DNA of 46,576 nucleotides from Oscillospiraceae bacterium. Its GTDB lineage: Bacteria; Bacillota; Clostridia; Oscillospirales; Oscillospiraceae. The DNA lies in the NCBI GenBank assembly GCA_902801295.1, contig CADCHN010000010.1, positions 1 to 46,576 of the forward strand, in the 5' to 3' direction. The translations under genes and the position numbers were made by a program. Below, piece by piece: positions 23,501-32,223 of this stretch (positions within the stretch are counted from its first letter, which is position 1; every line of letters starts with the position of its first letter). Under the pieces are notes generated by a model. The model was not told where the DNA came from. It saw only the letters and a list, made by a program, of their open reading frames with translations, and did not search any database.

Positions 23501-24103
23501 TTGCGTTTTTCTTCCCTCTGCCGCGCCTTTGGCGCCTGGATGATATTGCTGATGCTCCTGGGGCTCTGCGCCTGCTCGGCCCCCTCGCCCGCCCCGACTC
23601 CCGCGCCGACCGCGGCGCCGGAGGAGACGCCGACCCCCGCGCTCAGCGGGCGCTGGACAAGCTCCCTTGACATCGGCGAGGAGCTGTCGGCCGCGCTGGG
23701 CTTTGACCTGACGCCCTGGCTGGAGGCGCCCCTGACGGCCGAGCTCCGGCTCGAGATCCGCCCGGACGGCACCAGCACGCTCACGCGCGACGACGCATCC
23801 TGCGCCCCGGCGCTGCGCGCCGCGCTCGCCGCCTGCGTCAGCGAAATGCAGGCGCAGGAGGACGGCGAAGCGCTCAGCGGTCTTGCGCTGGCGGAAGCCC
23901 TCGGCGCAGACCCGAACGATTTTGCGGCCGCGATCTGCGACGAGCTGCTGCTCCTGCCCGTCGTGACGGCCGGGCGCTATGACGATGCGCACGGAGAGAT
24001 CCTCTGGAACGACGGCGCCGTCTGGCCCCTGGTTTTGGGGGACGGCGCGCTGCGCGTCGCTCTGCCCGATTCCGGCGAACTGCTCTTTTCTCCCGCGGAC
24101 TGA
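23501..24103 (+). CDS. Predicted lipoprotein of unknown function
   Basis: A 200-residue predicted lipoprotein: hydrophobic signal, lipobox LCAC (C25), then a Pro/Ala/Thr-rich linker (about 26-45) and an acidic globular domain without a known motif. It starts with TTG at 23501, 8 bases after GGAGG; an upstream in-frame ATG at 23453 lies in the promoter and is rejected, and the ATG at codon 14 would truncate the signal. It precedes the asparaginase gene by 20 bp and may be co-transcribed with it. Confidence 0.72.
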   Translation: MRFSSLCRAFGAWMILLMLLGLCACSAPSPAPTPAPTAAPEETPTPALSGRWTSSLDIGEELSAALGFDLTPWLEAPLTAELRLEIRPDGTSTLTRDDASCAPALRAALAACVSEMQAQEDGEALSGLALAEALGADPNDFAAAICDELLLLPVVTAGRYDDAHGEILWNDGAVWPLVLGDGALRVALPDSGELLFSPAD

Positions 24104-24123
24104 CTTCGAAGGAGGATTCTGAC

Positions 24124-25122
24124 ATGAAAAAGATTCTCTTACTCGGCACCGGCGGCACCATTGCCTCCGAGATGAGCCCCGACGGTCTGACCCCGGAGCT
24201 TGGGCCGCAGCAGCTGCTGCGCTATGTGCCAGCGGTCTCGCAGCTGTGCGAGGTGGACTGCCTGTCCCTGTTCAGCATCGACAGCACCAACATCACGCCC
24301 GCGCACTGGATGCGCATCACCCGCGTGCTGCGCGAGCGTTACGACGACTACGACGGCTTTGTCATCAGCCACGGCACCGACACCATGGCCTACACCGCCG
24401 CGGCGCTGAGCTATCTCGTGCAGGGCGCGAAGAAGCCGATCGTCATCACCGGCGCGCAAAAGCCCATCAACTACGACTCGACCGACTCCAAGCTGAACCT
24501 GACCGACGCCTTCACCTGCGCCTGTTCGGAGCTGATCCACGGTGTGTGCATCGTGTTCAGCGGCCGCGTCATCCTGGGCACCCGCGCCCGCAAGACCTGC
24601 TCCAAGAGCTTCGCCGCCTTTTCGAGCATCAACTACCCGGAGCTCGCGCAGCTGCACGACCACCGGCTGATGAGCTATATCGAGCCGGACTATCTGCCCG
24701 CGCCGCGCTTTTATGAGGAGATGGATGAGAAGGTCGGTCTCGTGAAAATGATCCCCGGCACCGATTCCGAGCTGCTGGACTTCCTGCTGCGCCGCAAGGA
24801 CGCGCTGGTGGTCGAGTGCTTCGGCGTTGGCGGCCTGCCGAGCTATGACAACGACCTCCTGTTTGACACCGTGCGCCGCTACACCGACGAGGGGCGCTTT
24901 CTCGTGATGACCACGCAGGTGCAGAACGAGGGCTCCGATCTCTCGGTCTACGAGGTCGGGCACCGGCTGAAAAGCAATCGCCGCGTGCTGGAGGCTTACG
25001 ACATGACCAGCGAGGCGGCACTGGCGAAGATCATGTGGATCCTCGGCCAGACCCGCGACGCGGACGAGGTTGCGCGCCTGTTCTATACCCCGGTGTCGCA
25101 CGATATCCTCTATCGGGGCTGA
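24124..25122 (+). CDS. Type I (cytoplasmic) L-asparaginase
   Basis: The 332-residue protein has both threonine signatures of the asparaginase/glutaminase family: GTGGTIAS at 8-15 (T12) and HGTDTM at 83-88, with the later ITGAQKPINYDSTDSKLN carrying the conserved lysine region. It hydrolyses asparagine to aspartate and ammonia. There is no signal peptide, which fits the low-affinity cytoplasmic type I (AnsA) form. SD AAGGAGG, 7 bp before the ATG. It starts a tight run with two FAD-dependent oxidoreductases (4-bp gap to the next gene). Confidence 0.93.
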   Translation: MKKILLLGTGGTIASEMSPDGLTPELGPQQLLRYVPAVSQLCEVDCLSLFSIDSTNITPAHWMRITRVLRERYDDYDGFVISHGTDTMAYTAAALSYLVQGAKKPIVITGAQKPINYDSTDSKLNLTDAFTCACSELIHGVCIVFSGRVILGTRARKTCSKSFAAFSSINYPELAQLHDHRLMSYIEPDYLPAPRFYEEMDEKVGLVKMIPGTDSELLDFLLRRKDALVVECFGVGGLPSYDNDLLFDTVRRYTDEGRFLVMTTQVQNEGSDLSVYEVGHRLKSNRRVLEAYDMTSEAALAKIMWILGQTRDADEVARLFYTPVSHDILYRG

Positions 25123-25126
25123 TCCT

Positions 25127-26338
25127 ATGAAAACCGTACTTGTCATCGGCGGAGGCGCGGCCGGCATGATGGCCGCCCTGACCGCCGCGGAAGATAACAG
25201 TAACCGCGTCGTGCTGCTCGAGCGGCAGCAGCGGGTCGGCCGTAAGCTGCTGGCCACCGGCAACGGCCGCTGCAACCTGACGAACATCGGCGCGACGGCG
25301 GCCAACTACCACGGCGAGCAGCCCGATTTTGTGCGCCCCGCCCTGCGGCAGCTGCCGCCGACGGAGACGCTGGCGCTGTTTCGCTCCTTCGGTCTGCTGA
25401 CCGTGACGGAGCCGAGCGGCCGGGTCTATCCCCTGTCCGACTCCGCCTCCAGCGTGCTGGACGTGCTGCGCTTTCAGCTCGCGCAGCGCGGCGTGGAGCT
25501 GCGCTGCGCCTGTCCCGCGCGGGAAATCCGCCGGGAGAAGGGCGCATTTGCCGTACTGACCGACGAAGAAAAGCTTTTTGCAGACAAGCTGATCGTCGCC
25601 TGCGGCGGCGCGGCCGGGAAAAAACTCGGCGGCGTGACCGACGGCTATGAGCTGCTTGCACCGCTGGGCCACAAGCGCACAAAACTCTATCCCTCGCTGG
25701 TGCAGCTTGTCACGGATCCGGACTATCCGCGCGCGCTCAAGGGCGTGCGGGCGGACGCCGCGCTGCGGCTGCTGCGCGGAAAGAGCTGCCTTGCCGAAAC
25801 GCGCGGCGAAGTGCAGTTTACCGAGCGCGGCGTCTCCGGTCCGGCGACCTTCGACCTCAGCCGCGCGGCGTCCGCCGGCGGCGAGGGGCTCGTGCTGCAG
25901 CTGGATTTCCTGCGCGACTATACCGACACGCAGCTGCGCGCCATGCTGATGCAGCGGCGCGCAAGCCTGCCCGATCTGGACGCGGCCGAGCTGCTGACCG
26001 GCGTCGTGCACAACCGCCTCGGCAAGATGCTGCTGCGCTACAGCGGCGTCGATACGCACAAGCGCGTCGGTGATCTGAACGACCGGGAGCTGTCGCACGC
26101 AGCGGACGCCTGCAAAAACTTCCGTCTGCCCCTGCGCGGCACCGAGGGCTTTGACAACGCCCAGGTCACCGCGGGCGGCCTGCGCACCGCGGATTTCGAC
26201 CCGGAGACGATGCAGAGCCGTCTCGTGCCAGGTCTCTACGTCTGCGGCGAGCTGCTGGACGTCGACGGCGACTGCGGCGGCTACAACCTGCAGTGGGCCT
26301 GGGCCAGCGGCCGGCTCGCCGGGAGGCTGCTGCCATGA
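25127..26338 (+). CDS. HI0933/BaiN-family flavoprotein (NAD(P)/FAD-dependent oxidoreductase)
   Basis: A 403-residue flavoprotein. It has the dinucleotide loop GGGAAG at 8-13, the family signature VGRKLLATGNGRCNLTN, RVYPLSDSASSVLDVLR, the C-terminal GGLRTADFDPETMQSRLVPGLYVCGELLDVDGDCGGYNLQWAWASG motif broken across the FAD site. Members include BaiN, reported to reduce bile-acid intermediates in clostridia, but most are uncharacterised. The ATG is 4 bp after the asparaginase stop, and its stop overlaps the next ATG (ATGA). Confidence 0.9.
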   Translation: MKTVLVIGGGAAGMMAALTAAEDNSNRVVLLERQQRVGRKLLATGNGRCNLTNIGATAANYHGEQPDFVRPALRQLPPTETLALFRSFGLLTVTEPSGRVYPLSDSASSVLDVLRFQLAQRGVELRCACPAREIRREKGAFAVLTDEEKLFADKLIVACGGAAGKKLGGVTDGYELLAPLGHKRTKLYPSLVQLVTDPDYPRALKGVRADAALRLLRGKSCLAETRGEVQFTERGVSGPATFDLSRAASAGGEGLVLQLDFLRDYTDTQLRAMLMQRRASLPDLDAAELLTGVVHNRLGKMLLRYSGVDTHKRVGDLNDRELSHAADACKNFRLPLRGTEGFDNAQVTAGGLRTADFDPETMQSRLVPGLYVCGELLDVDGDCGGYNLQWAWASGRLAGRLLP

Positions 26339-27921
26339 TCCTGATTCGCAATCTGAAGCTGCGGCCGGACGAGCCGCAGGAGCGCCTTCCTGCGCTCGCG
26401 GCCAAAAAGCTGCGCATCGACCCATCGGAGATCCGGGACTGGAGGCTCGTCAAGCGCTCTCTGGACGCGCGCAAAAAGCCGGACATCTTCTATGTCTGCT
26501 CGCTGGCGCTCTCGCTGCGCGGGGACGAGGCGCGCCTGATCGCGCGGCTCCGTGACCGCGACGTGCTGCCCTATGAGGAGCCCGTGTATGAGATTCCCGC
26601 TGTTTCCGCGCCCGCGTTCCGGCCCGTGGTGGTAGGCTTCGGCCCGGCGGGCATGTTCGCCGCGCTGCTGCTCTCGCTCGCCGGGGCAAGGCCCATCGTG
26701 CTCGAGCGCGGGCAGGACGTCCTGACGCGCCGGGCGGCGGTGGAAGCCTTCCGCGCGGGCGGCCCGCTCGATCCCGAGAACAACGTGCAGTTCGGGGAAG
26801 GCGGCGCCGGCACTTTTTCCGACGGAAAGCTGAACACCGGCACCCACGACAGGCGTATCTCCTTCGTGCTGCGGCAGTTTTTCATGCACGGCGCGCCGGA
26901 GAGCGTCGTCTATGACGCCAAACCGCACATCGGCACCGACGTACTGGTGGACGTAGTGCAGAATTTCCGAAAAACCATCCTCGCCCATGGCGGCGAGATC
27001 CGCTTCGGCAGCCGCGCGGAGCGCCTTGTCCTGCGCGACGGCGCCGTGGCCGGGCTGGAGGTCTGCTGCGGAGGTGCGCACTATACCCTGCCCTGCGAGC
27101 GCGTGATCCTCGCCATCGGCCATTCCGCGCGCGATACCTTTCTCACTCTGCATGAACAGGGCGTTGCGATGCAGGCCAAGGCTTTTTCGATGGGCGTGCG
27201 CATCGAGCATCAGCAGGAACTGATTGACCGCGCCCAGTACGGCCGGCCTCGCGGCAATCTCCCGGCGGCGGATTACGCGCTGCATGAAAAACTGCCGGAC
27301 GGGACGAGCGCATACAGCTTCTGCATGTGCCCCGGCGGCGAGGTCTTTGCCGCAGCCTCGGAAACAGGCGGCGTCGTCACCAACGGCATGAGCTTCTCCA
27401 AGCGCGACGGCGAAAACGCCAATGCGGCGCTGCTCGTCACGCTCAAGCCGGAGGATTTTCCGGAAGACGACGTGTTCTCCGGCCTGCGCTGGCAGCGCCG
27501 CATCGAACAGGCGGCCTATGCCTGCGGCGGTGGAAACTACCGCGCACCGGCGCAGCTATCCGGCGATTTTCTTGCCGGGCGGCCCAGCGAGGGTCCCGGC
27601 TCCGTCACCCCGAGCTACCGCCCCGGCGTCGTCTGGTGCGACCTGCACGAGATCCTGCCCGCGCGTATCACGCGCGTTCTGGAGCAGGCGATCCCGGCGC
27701 TCGGCAAAAAGCTGCGTGGCTTTGACGATCCCGACGCGGTGCTGACGGCGCCCGAGACCCGCTCCTCTTCCCCCGTGCGCATCCAGCGGGACGAACGCTG
27801 CGAGGCCCCGATCCGCGGGCTCTATCCCTGCGGTGAGGGCGCGGGCTATGCCGGCGGCATCACCTCCGCGGCCGTGGACGGACTGCGCTGCGCCGAGGCC
27901 GTGCTGGCCTCTCTGAATTGA
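26335..27921 (+). CDS. FAD-dependent oxidoreductase (YhiN-/dehydrogenase-like, 528 residues)
   Basis: The N-terminal 85 residues form a small alpha/beta domain (ILIRNLKLRPDE…PSEIRDWRLVKRSLDARKKPD) typical of this family of long flavoproteins. The Rossmann loop VVVGFGPAGMFAALLL follows, then FGEGGAGTFSDGKLNTG and a C-terminal PCGEGAGYAGGITSAAVDG FAD motif. Substrate unknown. The ATG overlaps the previous stop, so translation is coupled; a paralogous flavoprotein directly upstream suggests related functions. Confidence 0.88.
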   Translation: MILIRNLKLRPDEPQERLPALAAKKLRIDPSEIRDWRLVKRSLDARKKPDIFYVCSLALSLRGDEARLIARLRDRDVLPYEEPVYEIPAVSAPAFRPVVVGFGPAGMFAALLLSLAGARPIVLERGQDVLTRRAAVEAFRAGGPLDPENNVQFGEGGAGTFSDGKLNTGTHDRRISFVLRQFFMHGAPESVVYDAKPHIGTDVLVDVVQNFRKTILAHGGEIRFGSRAERLVLRDGAVAGLEVCCGGAHYTLPCERVILAIGHSARDTFLTLHEQGVAMQAKAFSMGVRIEHQQELIDRAQYGRPRGNLPAADYALHEKLPDGTSAYSFCMCPGGEVFAAASETGGVVTNGMSFSKRDGENANAALLVTLKPEDFPEDDVFSGLRWQRRIEQAAYACGGGNYRAPAQLSGDFLAGRPSEGPGSVTPSYRPGVVWCDLHEILPARITRVLEQAIPALGKKLRGFDDPDAVLTAPETRSSSPVRIQRDERCEAPIRGLYPCGEGAGYAGGITSAAVDGLRCAEAVLASLN

Positions 27922-27946
27922 ACTACTTTTTTAAGGAGGAATCATC

Positions 27947-28159
27947 ATGACGTTCAGAAACCTGACCGTGAAAGAGTGCTTTGACAACCCCAAAACTGCG
28001 GCGGTCGTCAAGGAGCTCGCCCCCAACCTGCTGAAGTACCCCATCAAGCTGTTCAACAAGAGGAGCTGCGGCGAGATTTTTGATCTGGTCGTCAGCAAAA
28101 AGATCCTCCCCGCCGACACGGCGAAGAAGATCGAGGAAGAAATCAACAAATTGCTGTGA
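27947..28159 (+). CDS. Small conserved-looking protein, 70 residues
   Basis: Function not recognised. A short, soluble, helix-rich protein (MTFRNLTVKECFDNPKTAAVVKELAP at the N-terminus) with one internal cysteine and a lysine/glutamate-rich amphipathic C-terminal helix. A strong SD (AAGGAGG) is 7 bp from the ATG, and a terminator follows at once, so it is a real gene. It could be expressed with the FAD genes 25 bp upstream. Confidence 0.78.
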   Translation: MTFRNLTVKECFDNPKTAAVVKELAPNLLKYPIKLFNKRSCGEIFDLVVSKKILPADTAKKIEEEINKLL

Positions 28160-28164
28160 AGAAC

Positions 28165-28200
28165 GAAAAAAGGCTGTGACTTGGGTCACAGCCTTTTTTC
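28165..28200. terminator. Bidirectional terminator before azlD
   Basis: A 16-bp perfect stem (28165-28180 with 28185-28200, loop TTGG) with A-run and T-run arms. The core GGCTGTGAC/GTCACAGCC is the same as in the terminator at 10163-10206. Confidence 0.92.
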
Positions 28201-28208
28201 ATTTTCAC

Positions 28209-28511
28209 TTAGAAAATCAGTTCGATCAGAAACACAACGGCGCAGCAGGCGCCGGACACCGCGAGCAGGTTGCCCTTCCACAGCGCCACGGCGATGCCGA
28301 CGACAAGCGCGGCGATGCCCGCGGCCGGGATGGCGGTCGCCTCCACAATGGCGGGAAAGGTCATCACCGCGAGCGTCACATAGGGCACATAGCGCAGAAA
28401 GGAGCGCACAAAGCGGCTCTTGATCGGCTTGCGGATCAGCGTCAGCGGCAGCACGCGCACGGCGTAGATCGTCGCAAAGGCGATCAGGATATAGACCAGA
28501 TTACTGTGCAT
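28209..28511 (-). CDS. azlD: Branched-chain amino acid exporter small subunit AzlD
   Basis: A 100-residue membrane protein with three or four hydrophobic segments, typical AzlD length and the motif YAVRVLPLTLIRKPI. AzlCD exports branched-chain amino acids or analogues such as azaleucine, acting as two membrane subunits. The ATG at 28511 overlaps the azlC 3' end by 11 bp, so the two are translationally coupled. Confidence 0.9.
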   Translation of the reverse strand: MHSNLVYILIAFATIYAVRVLPLTLIRKPIKSRFVRSFLRYVPYVTLAVMTFPAIVEATAIPAAGIAALVVGIAVALWKGNLLAVSGACCAVVFLIELIF

Positions 28512-29229
28512 GGTTTTCCTCCTCCCGGATCGGGAACAGCAGCGCAACGATGGCGGAAATGCCGACCGTCAGCAAAATGGTTCGCGTGCCGGTCGAGAGC
28601 GCGGCCAGCGCCGGGATCGCACCGAAGGCCCAACTGCACAGGAAGCCCGCCAGCACGCAGCAGGCGACGGAGAGCTCCTTTTTCGCCGGCGGAATGATGA
28701 TGGCGAGGAACATGCCGTAGAGCGCAACGCTCAGCGCGCTCACCACCCGGGCACTGAGCAGCAGACCCAGGCGGATGCCGAGGGCGGTTCCGAGCGCCCA
28801 GCAGGGCGCGGCCACCGCCACCGCGCCGTAATAATAGGCGGGCTTGAGGTCGCCCTCGCGGGCGACGGCGATGCCGAAGAACTCGTCGGTGATGTAATTG
28901 CCGATCAGCAGGCGGTGGAAAAAGGGCGTGCTCGGCGAAAAGCGCTGGCTGAGGGCGCAGCTCATCAGAAAATAGCGTGCGTTGGTGATCAGCGTCACGA
29001 GCGCCAGCTCCCAGTAGGCGGCGTTGGCGCCGATCAGGGTAAAGAGCGCGTACTCTCCGGCGGAGGCGTTGCAGAGGGCGCTGGCCAGAAAGCCCTGCGC
29101 GGGGCTCAGGCCGACATTGCGCGCCGCGATGCCGAGGGAAAAGGATACGGCGAAATAGCCGAGGGCGATGGGAATCCCGTCCTGCATACCGTTCAAAAAG
29201 GCTGCCCGTCTGTTGTTGGTTCGTCTCAT
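28501..29229 (-). CDS. azlC: Branched-chain amino acid exporter large subunit AzlC
   Basis: A 242-residue polytopic membrane protein with the AzlC signature FLNGMQDGIPIALGYFAVSFSLG near the N-terminus and ITDEFFGIA in the middle. With AzlD it forms the LIV-E type exporter. The ATG at 29229 has GGGAGGGG upstream; 39 upstream in-frame codons are rejected because the promoter at 29261-29289 and the upstream terminator lie within them. Confidence 0.92.
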   Translation of the reverse strand: MRRTNNRRAAFLNGMQDGIPIALGYFAVSFSLGIAARNVGLSPAQGFLASALCNASAGEYALFTLIGANAAYWELALVTLITNARYFLMSCALSQRFSPSTPFFHRLLIGNYITDEFFGIAVAREGDLKPAYYYGAVAVAAPCWALGTALGIRLGLLLSARVVSALSVALYGMFLAIIIPPAKKELSVACCVLAGFLCSWAFGAIPALAALSTGTRTILLTVGISAIVALLFPIREEENHAQ

Positions 29230-29260
29230 TCGCTTCCCCTCCCTTCGACAGCCGCTCTCG

Positions 29261-29289
29261 GTTATATCACAGCTTCGCAGGGAATGCAA
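29261..29289 (-). promoter_or_regulatory. Promoter of azlCD
   Basis: On the minus strand TTGCAT (29284-29289), 17-bp spacer, TATAAC (29261-29266), placed just after the upstream terminator. Confidence 0.7.
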
Positions 29290-29291
29290 GA

Positions 29292-29332
29292 CAAAAAAGA
29301 CCGAACGGGAGGGCTTTTCCCTCCCGTTCGGT
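29292..29332 (-). terminator. Terminator of the ileS-to-DUF2461 gene group
   Basis: On the minus strand a 14-bp stem (29319-29332 with 29300-29313, loop of 5) followed by a run of six T. Confidence 0.9.
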
Positions 29333-29346
29333 ATCAAATTCGGCAA

Positions 29347-30015
29347 TTATTTCACTTCGCGGCTGCTGTCCCAGGCCTCGTAGCAAAAGTCAAACAGCGG
29401 CAGCAGGCGCGTAAACAGCGCCGTGAGCGTCTCCGGCAGAGTATCGGCATAGGCCTCGCCGCCGTGATCCCACTCCCGGCCGACGCTGATGTATTTTCGG
29501 TTGTACCAGGGGTTGAGGAGCTCGCCGCGGTCGGCCTTCAGCCGTTTATAGGGCTCGCCCCAGAGCTTCCAGCCCGGGCCGATCTGCCGCAGGATGCGCT
29601 CAAAGCGGGCGGGATTGGCGTCGATCTGGCGGCGGAAGGCCTCCATCATCGCGGGGCTGGCGTCCCAAAAGCCCATTCCCGCGCTGGTTCCGGTGCGGCC
29701 GATCTCAAACCAGAAGGCCGGGCCGAGATTGTGCTGCTCCTCCTGATAAATCACAAACCAGAGGTTGTCCTTGTACGGCCCTCGGCCGAACAGGCGCCGA
29801 GCGTCGCGGTAGATGCGGGAATTGTGCACGGCAAAGCGGCGTTCCGGAAAGTGCTCGCGCATCAGGCGCAGCGTGTCGGCGGAGAGCGCCTTGAAGGGAC
29901 GGTTGACCACATTCTCAAACTGCTCTTTGTGCTCCAGAAACCAGGGCCGTTCGTTATTGAAGCTCAGTTCCCAGAAAAACTCCCCGGTCTGCGGCGTAAA
30001 GCCATGAAAATCCAT
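29347..30015 (-). CDS. DUF2461 family protein (TIGR02453)
   Basis: The 222-residue protein matches the DUF2461 pattern: an N-terminal F-x-(G/P)F-x-x-x-(T/E)-x-x-FF-x-x-L (FTPQTGEFFWELSFNNERPWF), then RDARRLFGRGPYKDN and GAGMG-type FWDASPAMMEAFR. These proteins are widespread and of unknown function, soluble and cytoplasmic. It lies 6 bp from the small membrane protein gene, at the end of the rluD group. Confidence 0.88.
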   Translation of the reverse strand: MDFHGFTPQTGEFFWELSFNNERPWFLEHKEQFENVVNRPFKALSADTLRLMREHFPERRFAVHNSRIYRDARRLFGRGPYKDNLWFVIYQEEQHNLGPAFWFEIGRTGTSAGMGFWDASPAMMEAFRRQIDANPARFERILRQIGPGWKLWGEPYKRLKADRGELLNPWYNRKYISVGREWDHGGEAYADTLPETLTALFTRLLPLFDFCYEAWDSSREVK

Positions 30016-30021
30016 GCCTCG

Positions 30022-30218
30022 TTACTTCCTCTTCTTCGCAGCGTAGCGGAACATCCACACCACGAGGATCACCAGCGCGACGATCAGCACGATGCCGAGC
30101 ACCGTGTCCAGCGCACCGTGCAGCAGGCCGATGGCGCCGGACACCAGCTTGATCGCCAGCACCAGCACGAGGATTCCAACAGCGGCGGCCAGAACCCCGC
30201 CGATCAGCTTTCCGTTTT

Positions 30219-30222
<4 letters not shown>
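30022..30222 (-). CDS. Small membrane protein, 66 residues
   Basis: Two hydrophobic segments (about residues 7-33 and 37-58, separated by a GAIGLLHGALD turn) and a basic tail (RYAAKKRK), giving a hairpin membrane protein with the positive end inside. No family recognised. SD AGGAGGAG before the ATG; the ATG overlaps the rluD stop by 4 bp, so translation is coupled. Confidence 0.75.
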
Positions 30223-31145
<923 letters not shown>

Positions 31146-31148
31146 GCC

Positions 31149-32141
31149 TTATCTGAACTCGGCCAGGATGTCCTCCAGGCTGAATTCCTCAGTCTCCGCG
31201 GCCGGCTGCGCCTTGGGCGCGGCGGGTCTGGCCTTCGGCTGCTCGGCCACAGGCGCGGGTGCAGGCGCTTTTTCCACGGGCTTCGGCGCCTCGACAGGTT
31301 TGGGAGCCTCCACGGGCTTGGCGGCGGGCTTCGCCGCAGCGGTCTTCTGCGCGGCGGCCTTCTGGTTGGCGCGCTCCCACTCGGCGAAGGGATCCTGCGG
31401 ATCGACCACCGGTGCTGCGGGCGCGGGGGTGGGCGCAGGCTGCGCTTCGCGGGCCTTGCGGGCTTTATAGCGTTCGTAGTCCTCCTCAAAGCTGCTCTGG
31501 CGGCTCTTGGCAGGCTTTTCCTCGGGCTCGGCAGCCTTTTCCTTCCGGCGCTGCTTTCTCTCTTTACGGCGCACGGGCTTGTCCTCTTCTTCCTCTTCCT
31601 CGTCCTCGAGCTCTTCTTCGTCTTCAAGCTCGTCCTCATCCGCCTCGCGCTCGACCGCCTTCTTGTTGCCGCCGAACAGGATATAGAGGATCAGCAGGAA
31701 GCAGAATACCGTGATAAAGATATCCGCCACGTTGAAGATGGGGAAGTTGATGCCCTTAAGGCCAAGGAAGTTCACTCTCTCCAGGAAGTCCAGCTTGATC
31801 ATGTCCTGCACCTTGCCCTGGCTCATCAGACGGTCGATGGCGTTAGACAGACCGCCTGCAGAAATGAACACCAGGCTCCAGCGGCCGAGGCCGCCCTTGA
31901 TCAGGTTGGTAGACAGGGCGATAATCGTCAGCAGCGCGATCAAGCCGGCCACGCCGATAAAGATCACGGTCGCGTTCTTGTCGGCCAGGAAGCCGAAGGC
32001 GCCGCCGGGATTTTGGGCGTTCACCAGGCTGATTACATTGGGAACCAGGGTGTAGGGGAGTATATTGGCGTTCGTGGACACCCAGAGCTTCGTCCACTGG
32101 TCAAGCACGATGACCAGCAGGGCAACGATGGCATACAGCAT
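31149..32141 (-). CDS. lspA: Lipoprotein signal peptidase II with a long C-terminal extension
   Basis: Residues 1-158 are a standard LspA: four membrane segments, conserved NPGGAFGF, the catalytic D103 in SNAIDRL and D140 in FNVADIFI. It removes signal peptides from diacylglyceryl-prolipoproteins, of which three are predicted in this window. Residues 160-330 are not part of the family's usual 150-170 residues: an acidic run (about 168-188), a basic stretch, then Pro/Ala/Lys-rich repeats (PVEAPKPVEAPKPVEK), ending in EEFSLEDILAEFR, which resembles a short interaction motif. The extension faces the cytoplasm if topology is normal. SD AGGAGGAG before the ATG. Confidence 0.92.
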   Translation of the reverse strand: MLYAIVALLVIVLDQWTKLWVSTNANILPYTLVPNVISLVNAQNPGGAFGFLADKNATVIFIGVAGLIALLTIIALSTNLIKGGLGRWSLVFISAGGLSNAIDRLMSQGKVQDMIKLDFLERVNFLGLKGINFPIFNVADIFITVFCFLLILYILFGGNKKAVEREADEDELEDEEELEDEEEEEEDKPVRRKERKQRRKEKAAEPEEKPAKSRQSSFEEDYERYKARKAREAQPAPTPAPAAPVVDPQDPFAEWERANQKAAAQKTAAAKPAAKPVEAPKPVEAPKPVEKAPAPAPVAEQPKARPAAPKAQPAAETEEFSLEDILAEFR

Positions 32142-32223
32142 ATCTTTCTCCTCCTGTTGCGGAATACTGCGTGGGCTGATAAACGGTCAGGCTCTGTTTC
32201 TGTCGCCTGAGAGGCTGAGGCAA

